Shown here piece after piece: positions 9,801 to 15,700 of a DNA stretch of 20,656 nucleotides. Under the pieces are notes generated by a model. That model did no database searches. It saw only the letters and a list, made by a program, of their open reading frames with translations, and was not told where the DNA came from. Each line of letters begins with the position of its first letter. The stretch's first letter is position 1. Where the stretch lies: the NCBI GenBank assembly GCA_050292445.1, contig JBNKLQ010000091.1, positions 1 through 20,656 on the forward strand. The letters run 5' to 3'. The DNA comes from Leptofilum sp050292445 (lineage in GTDB: Bacteria > Chloroflexota > Anaerolineae > Promineifilales > Promineifilaceae). Made by a program: the position numbers and the translations under genes.

Positions 9801-12687
9801 GGCGTAATAGTTTTGTGCGAATGGGAATCTGGCTGGTGAGGTCAAACGGCCGTTGATCTTCTTGGGCGATTTGCTGGGTAACGGCCGTTTCCCGTTCATC
9901 TTCTGGCAGGTGGCGCAAATCCAAAATGGGTAGCGGGAGTTGGTCGATGGGTTGGATACGGCCGTACACATCATTTTCTTCAAAAAATAGCGTGCGCAGC
10001 ACCTCATGCCGGATCACCAGATCGGTTAAGCTTTGTTGCAGCCAATCTACGTTAACTGAGCCGCGCAGACGGATGGCAATCGGTTCTGTGTAAGCTGAAC
10101 TTTGTGGATCGAGCTTGTAAAAGAACCAGAGACGTCGTTGGGCAAACGAGAGCGTGTGCTTCTGGCCAGCTGTCGGCGCAATGACCGGTGCAGCGTCGGC
10201 ATCCTGCTGGCTGCTAGCGACGAGGGCCGCTAGTTCGGCAATCGTTTCGTGCCGGAACAGGTCGCCAACAGACAGACGCACGCCTGTAGCAGTTTGAACA
10301 TCGGACACAAGCTGTGTGGCCAGCAGGGAGTGCCCGCCCATATCCAAAAATGAGTCGTGAATCCCCACACGTTCGACGGCAAACAGGCTGGCCCACAGCT
10401 CGGCCAACTGTTCTTCCAGTGGAGTGCGCGGGGGGGTGTACGGCCGTTGCTCAATTGTGTAGATTTCTTGCGGCGTGGGCAGTGCTTTGCGGTCGATTTT
10501 GTCATTGGGCGTGCGCGGCATTTTGTCCAGCTGCACCCAAATAGAAGGCACCATGTAGTTGGGCAGCGCCTGGTTCAGGGCATCACGCAAAGTTTGCTGG
10601 TTGGGTGCAGGACTGGTATTGGCTTCCACTGTGTAGTAGGCCACCAGGGTGATTTGGCCGTCGGCGGCGGTGTGAGGGGTGACAACCGTCGTGGCCACGC
10701 CCGGCTGGGCCAACAAGTGGGTCTCGATCTCACCCAATTCAATGCGGAAGCCGCGTACTTTCAGCTGGAAGTCGGTTCGACCTATGAATAGGATGTTGCC
10801 ATCGGGCAAATAGCGCGCCAGGTCTCCCGTGCGGTAAAGTCGTGCCTGCCGATCATTAGAAAACGGATCGGGCACAAAACGTTCGGTCGTTAGGTCAGGT
10901 AGATTGAGGTAGCCGTGCGCCAACCCCAGACCGCCAATGTACAATTCCCCCGCCACCCCGATGGGAACCGGCTGCATTTCTTTATCCAGCAGGTAGAGTT
11001 GGGTGTTGAGCAAGGCGCGGCCGATGGGGGCAATGCCCGGGCGTTGGCTGTTGGCGGTGATGCGATAGGCCGAGGCGCAAATAGTGGCTTCGGTGGGACC
11101 GTAACCATTAATGATAACCGCTTGCGGCAGCTGCTTTTGAATTTGCACCAGCGTTTGCTCGGCCAACGGTTCTACACCGACCAACAGTCGCTGCAAAGTG
11201 GGGAAAGCATTACCTGCCTTAAGCCAGGCAGCAAATGGTTCCACCAGGAACGGCGGCAGGTAAACCGAGGCGATTTGCTGCTCTTCTAGCCAGTGGAACA
11301 AAGTTGTCCTATCGGCTCGTATGGCTGCCGGTACAATTTGCAGCGTACCGCCGCTAACCAGCGGTGTAAAGATTTCATAGACGGAGACATCAAAGTTGAG
11401 GCTGGTCCAAAGAGAGCTGCTGACCTGGGGTGGCAGTTCCCCCCATTGGTTAAAAGAATGCAGCAGGTTGAAGACGCCCGCGTGGCCACAGATGACCCCT
11501 TTTGGCTTTCCGGTAGAGCCGGAGGTATAGATGATGTAGGCGGGATCGTTGGCTGAGCAGGTCAGGTAGAGATTGCAATCTTCTTGCTCGTCAAGCAGCG
11601 ATTGCAAATGGTGCCAGGACCAGATGGTGCAGTTACCGGTGTCCAGATGATCTAGGGTGGAATCGGTGAGAATGACGGGAGCGGCCGTGTCAGCCAACAT
11701 AAATTGCAGGCGCTGGGCAGGGTAAGCCGGATCAAACGGGACGTAGGCGGCGCGGGCTTTGTGGCAAGCCAATATGGCTATGATGGCGGGAGCGCTGGCA
11801 CTCATGTGGATGCCGACGGCGTCGCCGGGCTGCACGCCTTGCTGAATGAGCAGGCGAGCCAGCTGGTTGGCGCGTTGGTTGAGCTGGTTGTAGGTAAGTG
11901 TGAGGGTTTGGTCGGCAACGGCCGTACCCTCCGGCTGCCGTTCTACCCACTGCTCAAACTGCTCGTGCAGGCAAATCTGGGGAATGGTGTTATCAATCTC
12001 ACCTTGCCAGGTGTGCAGCAGCAATTCTCGCTCCGCTGGTGGCATGATTTCTAACTTCATTACAGCGCAATCTGGATTTTCGGCTATCGATTGCAGCAAG
12101 CGTTCATAATGGGTGGCAAACTGCTGAATGTGCTGCTCCGTAAACAGATCGGCGCGATATTGCCAGCAGCAGCGCCAACCTTCCACTTCTTTGTTGATCA
12201 CAAGGGTTAAATCGTATAGGGAGGTATCGGCTGTCTCTGGCAGGTCTCCTGCGGCAAAAGCTGTCTGGAACAAGGGGGCGTAGCTGTCGTCGCGGGCTGG
12301 TTGTAAGACATCTACTAACGTGGTCAGGGGCAAAAGGTTGTTTTGTGTCTGCTGGTGGGCCTGGGTTAACTGTTGGACTAATTGGTTGAAGGATGTGTCT
12401 GGTGTGATTGTGGCGCGCAGGGGGAGGAGGTGATTGGAAACGGCCGTTCCTATCACCATATCATCCTGCTGGCCGTGGCGCAGCAGCAGCAGCGTGTAAG
12501 CCGCCAACAAATGTGTCGCTGCCGTTGTCCCTGTTGGTAGGATGTCAATCGGCAAAGCGGTGTGGTGAACGGCCGTTTGCGGTGTCGCGTCGGCCAATCG
12601 CTGCTTGTCGATGGGCAGGGTTAACATCGCTGGCGCGTTTTCCAGGTATGCTTGCCAAAAAGCTAACTGTGTGGGGTTAATCTGCAT
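1..12687 (-). CDS. NRPS, 3'-partial, starts with a half condensation domain
   Basis: Codon-by-codon reading of the reverse complement gives one open frame of 4229 codons from ATG at 12687 to the left edge, with no stop. The start is fixed by AAAGG 9 bases upstream and by only 14 codons separating it from the stop of gene A. Order by residue: C-terminal half of a C domain 1-235; A-B1 240-740; PCP-B1 (Ser 787); C-B2 845-1285 (HHIAMDLWS at 975); degenerate A 1291-1725; charged linker 1726-1790; C-B3 1791-2240 (HHIITDGW at 1920); A-B3 2249-2740; PCP-B3 (Ser 2797); C-B4 2862-3310 (HHIISDGW at 2995); A-B4 3322-3830; PCP-B4 (Ser 3880); C-B5 from about 3943 (HHIITDGW at 4075), cut by the edge. It very likely extends the peptide delivered by gene A, in one transcript. 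Oddities are the missing N-lobe of the first C domain, the carrier-less second module and a repeat insertion in A-B4. Confidence 0.97.
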   Translation of the reverse strand, partial: MQINPTQLAFWQAYLENAPAMLTLPIDKQRLADATPQTAVHHTALPIDILPTGTTAATHLLAAYTLLLLRHGQQDDMVIGTAVSNHLLPLRATITPDTSFNQLVQQLTQAHQQTQNNLLPLTTLVDVLQPARDDSYAPLFQTAFAAGDLPETADTSLYDLTLVINKEVEGWRCCWQYRADLFTEQHIQQFATHYERLLQSIAENPDCAVMKLEIMPPAERELLLHTWQGEIDNTIPQICLHEQFEQWVERQPEGTAVADQTLTLTYNQLNQRANQLARLLIQQGVQPGDAVGIHMSASAPAIIAILACHKARAAYVPFDPAYPAQRLQFMLADTAAPVILTDSTLDHLDTGNCTIWSWHHLQSLLDEQEDCNLYLTCSANDPAYIIYTSGSTGKPKGVICGHAGVFNLLHSFNQWGELPPQVSSSLWTSLNFDVSVYEIFTPLVSGGTLQIVPAAIRADRTTLFHWLEEQQIASVYLPPFLVEPFAAWLKAGNAFPTLQRLLVGVEPLAEQTLVQIQKQLPQAVIINGYGPTEATICASAYRITANSQRPGIAPIGRALLNTQLYLLDKEMQPVPIGVAGELYIGGLGLAHGYLNLPDLTTERFVPDPFSNDRQARLYRTGDLARYLPDGNILFIGRTDFQLKVRGFRIELGEIETHLLAQPGVATTVVTPHTAADGQITLVAYYTVEANTSPAPNQQTLRDALNQALPNYMVPSIWVQLDKMPRTPNDKIDRKALPTPQEIYTIEQRPYTPPRTPLEEQLAELWASLFAVERVGIHDSFLDMGGHSLLATQLVSDVQTATGVRLSVGDLFRHETIAELAALVASSQQDADAAPVIAPTAGQKHTLSFAQRRLWFFYKLDPQSSAYTEPIAIRLRGSVNVDWLQQSLTDLVIRHEVLRTLFFEENDVYGRIQPIDQLPLPILDLRHLPEDERETAVTQQIAQEDQRPFDLTSQIPIRTKLLRLGEDHWVLLLTLHHIAMDLWSVELIIEEITSLYRAYQAGETPHLPELPIQYSDYAAWQETWLAEHEAKLLAYWQNTLAPDPEPLQLLADKPRREKPDDEGTNFTFQLPDDVRQQTDQFMQKERVTLFTLLLATYHALMHRYTQQNEINIGVPIANRHQAHTEKLIGFFTNTIVMNASFTPGMTFRQLLDQVWQRVLGGQDHQDLPFNKVVEAIQTTRRENVPPLFQTFFTVQAVEGRPQIPGVTIEPVSFETNTAKFDLTLSLAKQEKQINGFVEYRTALFTPERIELFSQHYVNFLSRLMQQPDTPIAEIDFRTEDERNQQAEAATHTAVPPQTLIQKFAEIAERLGTKTAVSSPTTDLTYQQLHQQSNQIAHLLREQGVEPGDVVAIVATATPQMITAVFGILKIGGTYLPLNEDDPVAWQQVALQEGQAKLLLYSQENPADYINGYPKLTIEAAQDFTSEELPTPTTGGIYLSTFGRYPTADLLRLANVYPIQTNNQVLQFAPFASHQAAHEIFATLLSGGTLHLAPRDQLTKLSAIYNLLKGKQIDFAILPAVLLVALDPKRVPQLKAIVSLEADMDQTHWQKWVGRQRLHGHLSSVSILPTVLSRIGTPETWLSGTAVPPITILDPQGQPTPAGVLGTLHIDKQSTDDNWCWLPDGRLQFRHYHPSHTTTRGRYVPTETIAAILRQHPTVNECIVLPDQNPCEKRLLTAYIVPADSFNADNLNQFAQAQLPAQFVPTQYQTIAQMPLTAKGQIDYQALQSTQQKETEQDQQADTRAAKRSALAERRKNLSAKQQALLNKWQKKTAEDSNTGQQAIPKQEASQQLPLSFAQQRLLVLDHLDPNKATYNVAMVFQVDGRLDEAALQTAVDTLYVRHSSLRTTFFYGEDEQPYQHIAEATHLPINQVDFSDKLEAEARQWVQMEVQRPFNLGTGPLIRVSHLRLREAQHVLVIVMHHIITDGWSMNIFMREFLQLYSTQVQNLPSNLPDLPIEYSDFAAWQQKWLQGDALEQQLAYWKDHLTGAPAVLNLPTDLPRPKMQSTIGRTYDQLLPAELTPALADLSQAHSSTLFMTLFAAYNLLLARYSQQDDLVVGTPTANRNQPGIEGLIGFFVNMLPLRTQLGQEETFVALLAKVRQAALESYNHQNIPFEQVVNSLQPDRDISYSPVFQVTFALRNNENMTLPELDGLTLSPLSANSNTAKYDLTLVVIETNNGLLCSWEYCTDLFFDDTIERMHTHFETLLQSIVSDPTQPVKQLNILPEAEKQLLLHEWQGKVDATIPQICLHEQFEMWAEKQPGVTAVSDPHLTLTYQELNQQANQLARLLIHQGVQPGDAVGIHMTASVPAIVIIMACHKARAAYVPFDPTYPTQRLQLMLDDTAAPVVFTDSSLDHLDTGGNCTVWHWDAIQTQLAQQPITNLDLDYTPADPAYIIYTSGSTGRPKGVVCGHTGVFNLQRAFDQWGTLPPQAIFSLWTSLNFDVSIYEIFLAFITGGSLHIVPQEIRSDAPALFAWLSQNKIQSSYLPPFLVEPFYQWLQADKNSCVMRHLLVGVEPLAEQTLVGIQNSVPGLTVLNAYGPTEATVASTSYPVPVDSTRQGKAPIGKPLVNYQTYLLDELMQPVPIGVTGELYVGGMGLAHGYLNRPELTAEKFVPNPFSNDPTARLYRTGDLVRYLADGNIMFVGRTDFQLKVRGFRVELGEIESNLLAQDGVETAVVMPHTAADGQTTLVAYFTVQANADPVPTQQTLHDALNQVLPNYMVPSVWVPLAEMPRTPNDKIDRQALPAPNPDELERTIPFTPPRTPTETKLHAIWQTLLELSEISVHDSFFQLGGHSLLATQLASRIQKQFNIKLQLRDIFEQSTIAQIAIAIDKAKAQAPGLPAGENGEGHITKLAQIKLLPLSFAQQRLLLLDQIEPNQATYNIPMAFRLDGRLDQTALQKTVDTLYTRHDSLRTTFFYGNDEQPYQRIGEATHLPINKVDFADLPQEEQEVKVRAWIYAEVERPFSLSTGPLIRVSQLRQGETQHIMVIVMHHIISDGWSVSILFQEMVALYMAFVAEQPSPLPPLPIQYTDFAAWQRKWLQGDVLQQQIDYWLDNLQGAPAVLTLPTDRPRPAVQSYQGAILNSDFPAEIIPALEQLTQEENATIFMVLLAAFQTLLARYTQQDDIVVGSPIANRNRAEIEGLIGFFVNMLVLRTDISGNPSFRDLLSRVRETTLGAYAHQDIPFEKLVEEKQLARDMSYSPLFQVSFVLQNLPSQRAALPGLTLTALDAPSTTAKYDLSLEITQTMTGFRVNWEYSTALFDESTIARLAAHFNHLLQQIAANPDLPIDQLELLTPSEKAIMQQWNATQRPFPHHLCLHQLISQHASQTPDRIAISDGQTALTYQQLETQSNQLAHHLLSLGVQPDTFVAISLNRNAHLLVGLLGILKAGGAYLPIDPAFPAQRIQFMLADAQVPLLLSQTDIADTLPEHQAQVMCLDKLLPKISDLPTGLPETAVTPHNLAYIIYTSGSTGRPKGVQITHDSLVNLLTSMAKQPGIDPNDKLLAITTLSFDIATVELYLPLLAGAQIVIAPQAAVTDPRQLIDLLQKEDITFMQATPATWQMLLNADWQGQPGLKMITGGEALSVALAQQLLARGEKLWNMYAPSETTTYSTIQPVLAEELDPQQSIPIGRPLANTQLYILDDNLQQVPIGVTGELHIGGVGVARGYLNQPELTAERFVQLPVFSHQYSVISDQPLTTDLLNTDPLITVYRTGDLASFRPDGAVNFLGRSDHQVKIRGFRVELGEIESRLRQHPDVAQVVVHPFEQQLVAYVIFAEEKTSDDPATTAELRTFLQETLPAYMIPHIFMPLEAFPLTPNGKVDRKALPAPTGERETTSAYVPPRNQIEAQLAEIWQTLLQVDQVGIYDSFFELGGHSLLATQLVSRIQKQFHLRLPLRELFEQSTIAQIARLIEQSPDYKPDKALNKQFIPKLPDGQPLPLSFAQRRLLVMDELAPNQATFNIPMAFKIDGRLDTTALQTAVNTMFTRHASLRTTFHYGEDGQPYQHIANDAHLPIEQVDFSTLSESVQEEKVEAWIREEAGRPFSLKTGPLVRIAHLRLAAEQHILVVVMHHIITDGWSMGIFVREFVSLYVSQVKGFPLNLPELRVQYADFAAWQQSWLQGNVLEEQLAFWQDHLAGAPAVLSLPTDMPRPKMQSTRGGIHSQLLPQALTPALTQFSQTHKSTLFMTLIAAYNILLMRYSQQNDIVVGTPIANRNHPDIENIIG
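920..1145 (-). other. Peptidyl carrier domain PCP-B4
   Basis: The motif YDSFFELGGHSLLATQL is intact, with the attachment serine at 1050-1048. A linker of about 30 residues follows before C-B5. Confidence 0.9.
1200..2740 (-). other. Adenylation domain A-B4, with repeat insertion
   Basis: Motifs seen are LTYQQLETQSNQ, YTSGSTGRPKG, SFDIATVELY, VYRTGDLASF, GRSDHQVKIRGFRVELGEIE and NGKVDRKAL. It belongs to the same subfamily as A1 and A2, but the pocket reads D-I-V-Q-I-G-M-T-Y-K, and the A5 motif is NMYAPSETT instead of NxYGPTETT. Between ERF and YRTGDL it has 31 residues, where A1 has 11 and A-B3 has 13; the extra residues are encoded by a dispersed repeat. The catalytic lysine is present, so the domain is probably still active. 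Confidence 0.85.
1548..1629 (-). repeat. TCAGT/ACTGA repeat inserted in frame in A-B4
   Basis: About 80 bases are built from short units. On the plus strand the left half is made of TCAGT-type units and the right half of ACTGA-type units, including two tandem copies of a 14-base unit (ATGACTGAATACTG). The halves are roughly inverted to each other around position 1590 (CAGTGGCTGATCACTG), so a long imperfect hairpin is possible. It is translated in frame as low-complexity residues before YRTGDL. Such units are recalled as typical of intergenic regions. Confidence 0.8.
2770..4105 (-). other. Condensation domain C-B4 (LCL-like)
   Basis: The domain begins LPLSFAQQRLLLLDQIEPN. HHIISDGWS has its histidines at 3705-3700, and VGSPIANRN, IGFFVNMLVLR and HQDIPFEKLV follow. 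The core motifs are complete. It joins the residue on PCP-B3 to that on PCP-B4. Confidence 0.9.
4165..4400 (-). other. Peptidyl carrier domain PCP-B3
   Basis: The motif HDSFFQLGGHSLLATQL is intact, with the attachment serine at 4299-4297. A 20-residue linker rich in Ala, Gly and Lys separates it from C-B4. Confidence 0.9.
4400..5948 (-). other. Adenylation domain A-B3, sister of A-B1
   Basis: Complete domain with LTYQELNQQANQ, YTSGSTGRPKG, LNFDVSIYEIF, NAYGPTEAT, LYRTGDLVRY, GRTDFQLKVRGFRVELGEIE and NDKIDRQAL. The pocket by eye is D-V-Y-Y-L-G-A-V-A-K. The first six positions equal those of A-B1 and the next three differ, so the two may accept related but not identical side chains. No substrate is assigned. 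Confidence 0.87.
5960..7315 (-). other. Condensation domain C-B3 (LCL-like)
   Basis: The domain opens LPLSFAQQRLLVLDHLDPN. The active-site motif HHIITDGWS has its histidines at 6930-6925, and VGTPTANRN, IGFFVNMLPLR and HQNIPFEQVV follow. All core motifs are intact. Because the module before it has no carrier, its donor peptide should come from PCP-B1. Confidence 0.9.
7315..7512 (-). other. Charged linker in place of a carrier domain
   Basis: Where a carrier domain would be expected there are about 65 residues rich in Gln, Lys, Glu and Ala, with no GGxS motif. The stretch RSALAERRKNLSAKQQALLNK looks helical and resembles the LSxxKRALLxxxL segments that often precede condensation domains. It leads directly into C-B3. 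Confidence 0.75.
7515..8816 (-). other. Degenerate adenylation domain, no carrier behind it
   Basis: About 434 residues. The front end is a normal A domain (LTYQQLHQQSNQIAHLL, then GILKIGGTYLPLNEDDP). The ATP loop YTSGSTGxPKG is reduced to IYLSTFGRYP; the A4 aspartate is replaced (FASHQAAHEIF); NxYGPTE and YRTGDL are not found; the A8 hinge is lost; and A10 reads TAKGQIDYQAL, with the catalytic lysine of NGK replaced by glutamine. ATP binding and adenylation should be impossible. The frame is nevertheless free of stops, so the segment may be kept as a spacer or scaffold. Confidence 0.85.
8830..10160 (-). other. Condensation domain C-B2 with HHxxxDL
   Basis: The domain starts LSFAQRRLWFFYKLDPQ and continues through GVPIANRH, IGFFTNTIVM and HQDLPFNKVV. 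Its active-site motif is HHIAMDLWS (histidines at 9765-9760), where the usual glycine after the aspartate is leucine. HHxxxDxWS variants occur in condensation domains of hybrid or early assembly-line steps, so the change need not abolish activity. Its acceptor module is the degenerate one. Confidence 0.85.
10200..10430 (-). other. Peptidyl carrier domain PCP-B1
   Basis: The core HDSFLDMGGHSLLATQL is intact, with the attachment serine at 10329-10327. This carrier is followed by a condensation domain (C-B2), then by a module that has no carrier of its own. Confidence 0.9.
10440..11975 (-). other. Adenylation domain A-B1
   Basis: Complete A domain with LTYNQLNQRANQ, YTSGSTGKPKG, LNFDVSVYEIF, NGYGPTEAT, LYRTGDLARY, GRTDFQLKVRGFRIELGEIE and NDKIDRKAL (NDK replaces the usual NGK; the lysine is kept). 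The pocket by eye reads D-V-Y-Y-L-G-G-I-C-K. No substrate is assigned. It is a close paralogue of A-B3 about 6 kb further on. Confidence 0.87.
11985..12687 (-). other. C-terminal half of a condensation domain
   Basis: The first 235 residues of gene B begin MQINPTQLAFWQAYLENAP and match the middle of a C domain, where full domains here read YWQQRLVSAPASLDLPTD. The later landmarks are recognisable (DDMVIGTAVSN, APLFQTAF, the YDLTLVINK and WQYRADLF segments). The N-terminal lobe of about 180-200 residues with the C1 motif and HHxxxDG is absent. As it stands this half cannot catalyse condensation by itself. Confidence 0.85.
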
Positions 12688-12729
12688 ACTTCTATACCTT
12701 TCTTTCTCTGTGTTCTCTGTGGTGAATTC
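12688..12729 (-). promoter_or_regulatory. 42-base junction with ribosome binding site and CACAGAGAA repeat
   Basis: Between the TAA of gene A and the ATG of gene B lie 42 bases, exactly 14 codons in the same frame and without a further stop. Two head-to-tail copies of CACAGAGAA (12721-12704) are followed by AAAGAAAGG (12705-12697), a purine-rich ribosome binding site ending 9 bases before the ATG. No terminator or promoter fits in the gap, so the genes are most likely cotranscribed. CACAGAGAA-type tandem units are recalled as a common intergenic repeat in several bacterial groups. Confidence 0.75.
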
Positions 12730-15700
12730 TTATAACAACAGGTCAATTTCATCGTCGTCCAGCGCTTCTACCATTTCCAGCATCTTTTCCTCAACGATAA
12801 GGGCCATGTCTACCACGGTGGGATGCTCAAACAGGGTACGCAGCGAAAGCTCTACCTCAAAGATGCTTTGGATGCGGGAAGCAAGCTGCGTGATGAGCAG
12901 GGAATGTCCACCAAGCTGGAAGAAGTTGTCGTAAAGCCCCACTTTTTCTACATTGGTGAGCTGGCTAAACAGGTCTGCAATGGTTTCTTCGATGGGTGTC
13001 CGTGGTGCTTCGTAGTGTGCACTGTCCTGCGGTTGGAATGTCGGTGTGGGCAGGGCGCGATAGTTGATTTTGCCATTGCTGGTTTTGGGGAAGCTGTCCA
13101 GCGTGACAAACGTGGCGGGAATCATGTAGGCGGGCAGCTGCTGCCGCAGGTAGCTGGCCAATGTTTGTTGGTCAGGCACAGGGCCGTTTTTCGGGATGAG
13201 GTAGGCGACAATTTGCGGATTGTTCTGGCTGTCTGGTTGGGTGGTAACGGCCGTATCTGCCACATCCTCATGCTGGTTCAGCAGCTGTTCCAATGTTTCT
13301 GGCTCAATGCGATGTCCGCGAAGCTTAATTTGCCGGTCGGTGCGGCCAACAAACTGCAAGATGCCATCATCCAAAAAGCGCACCCGGTCGCCGGTACGGT
13401 ACACCTTGCCCGTGTCGGCAAACGGATCGGGGATGAATTTTACGGCCGTTTCCTCCGGCAAATCCACATAACCCGATGCCAGCTGCGGCCCAGCAATGAG
13501 CAGTTCACCCGGCACGCCGACCGGAGCCAGCTGATCATACTGATCCACCACATACACGCGCGCCGAGGCAATGGGCTTGCCAATGGGTGCCAACTCTGAA
13601 TGGGATACGGCATCGGGTCCGGCAATGGCACAGTTGGTAGCCACGATGGTTGTTTCCGTGGGACCATAGGTGTTTAGCAGCGCAACCTGGTCATTGGCGA
13701 TGGTGCGCCAGGTGGCCAGATGCTCTGGCGAGGCTTTTTCGCCGCCAATGATGATGAGACGAATGCTCGCTGGCAGTTGTAAGGAGGCATCTCGTTGCAT
13801 CTCAATGGCGAGGGTGTGCCAGAACGCGGTGGGCAAATCCAACACTGAAATTTGGTAGGTGTGACAGAAATTGAAGAAAGCTTGAATGGAATTCAGGCTT
13901 TCTTCCGTACGCAAAATGAGCGTGCCGCCACTCAGGTGGGTGGGGCAGGTTTCTTCCAGCGAGGTATCGAAGCCAATGGAGGCGAACTGCAAGACGTTGT
14001 CGCTGGGGGTGAGCTGGAATTGGTCGACGGCCGTTCGTGCATAGGTGTGCAAAGCTTGATGGGGCAAACGCACCCCTTTGGGCTGCCCAGAAGAGCCAGA
14101 CGTGTAGAGGATAACGGCCGTTTCTGCCATTTCTACCGCTTCTAAAGCAGGGGCATTTGCCAGCTGCGGCTCAATTTCATCAATCAACAGCACTGGCTGA
14201 TTCACTTGTGGTAGCGTTGCTTGTAAAGCTGAGTGGCTGATAATGGCTTCCAGATCGGCATTTTCAATCATAAACGCCAGGCGCTGCTGGGGATGTTTGG
14301 CATCGAGCGGTACGTAGGTGTTGCCGCTTTTGAGGATGCCCCAAAAGCAAACGGAGAAATGATAGCTGCGTTCGAGATGGAGACCGATACGGCCGTTCCG
14401 AATCCCTAACTGCTGTAAATGGGCCGCCAACTGGCTGGACTTTTCATCTAACTCAGCATAGGTCAATGTGCCGTATGCCGGATCAATCACGGCGGCGACG
14501 CTGGGCTGCTTGGCAACCTGCGCCGCAAAATCGGCCACTAATGACCCTTTGCTCACCGGTTTTGGCCAATTGTTCCATGTTTCCAGAAGTAAATTGCGTT
14601 CATTGGTAGGCAGGAGGGTGAGGTCAGCCATGCGTTGCTCTGGCTGGGCCACGATGTTGCGCACAACTTGCAGGATGTGGGTGAGCATCCGTTTGATGGA
14701 AACGGCCGTAAACAGCGTCGGATCATAAGAAATTTGCCACACTTCTTTCGGTTTTAGGTAGAAGTTCAGAGCGTAGTTGGTCTTTTCCTGCACAAACAGG
14801 GGCCGACTGTCGGTGGGCGGTGGGGGCATGTTGTCCGTAGCCGGATTGTTGTTGATGAACAGCGAATGGAACAGATTCCGCTCGCGTGGGAAGCCGCCCC
14901 ACTGCTGAATTTGCTCCAGCGAGTTGTGCGCAAATTGGGATTGGTCGATAAACGTGGCATGACTTTGCTTCAGCCAGGCAAGCACCGATTCCTCTTTTTG
15001 GAACTGCAAGCGCACCGGCAAAACGTTGATGAACAGCCCCACCATGCGATCAAACTGGGGCAGTTCGGCGGGACGGCCGTGAACCACCGTGCCAAACAAG
15101 ACATCATCTTCACCGCTGTACCGATTGAGCACAATGCCCCACACCGCCTGCATAAAGTTGTTGTAAGTGATTTTGTGTTCGGCCAGCAAAGCTTGTAACG
15201 AGGTCCAAATTTCCGCAGACAGCGTCACGCTTTGCTCGGCATAATCCTCAACGGCACCGTACACGCCCTGGTTCATCTGCTCGGCAATGGGAATCGGCGT
15301 GGCCTCTTCAAAATGGGCCAAGTATTCTTGCCAATATGCTTTTGCCTCCGATTCCTCTTGCTGGCGCAGCCAGGTGATGTATTTGCGATACGGTGTGGGT
15401 GTGGGCAGAGTGGGCGTTTCGCCGCGACGGAGCGCATCGTAAATGGCCCGCACTTCCAGATGAATAACCACATTCGACCAGCCATCCCACAAAATATGAT
15501 GGTAATTCACCAGGATGAAATGACGTTTTTCAGCCACTTGAATCACATACAAACGCAACAGCGGCGGTTTTGTCAGGTCGAATCCTTTTTGCCGCTCTGC
15601 AGCCATCAGGTCTTGTAGCTGGGCCAGCTGCTGTTCTTCACTTTGACCACGCCAGTCGAGGCTGGTCAGGGGGAAAGGCACCTCGTGAGCAACCATTTGC

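Noticed and set aside
12733..12830. Thioesterase or reductase at the end of gene A
   Set aside because: Only about 55 residues follow the PCP3 serine, with no GxSxG or NAD(P)-binding motif.
12823..13599. Long plus-strand open frame of 258 codons opposite A3 and PCP3
   Set aside because: It lies antisense to conserved adenylation and carrier motifs and its translation shows no domain. Long antisense frames are expected opposite such a gene.
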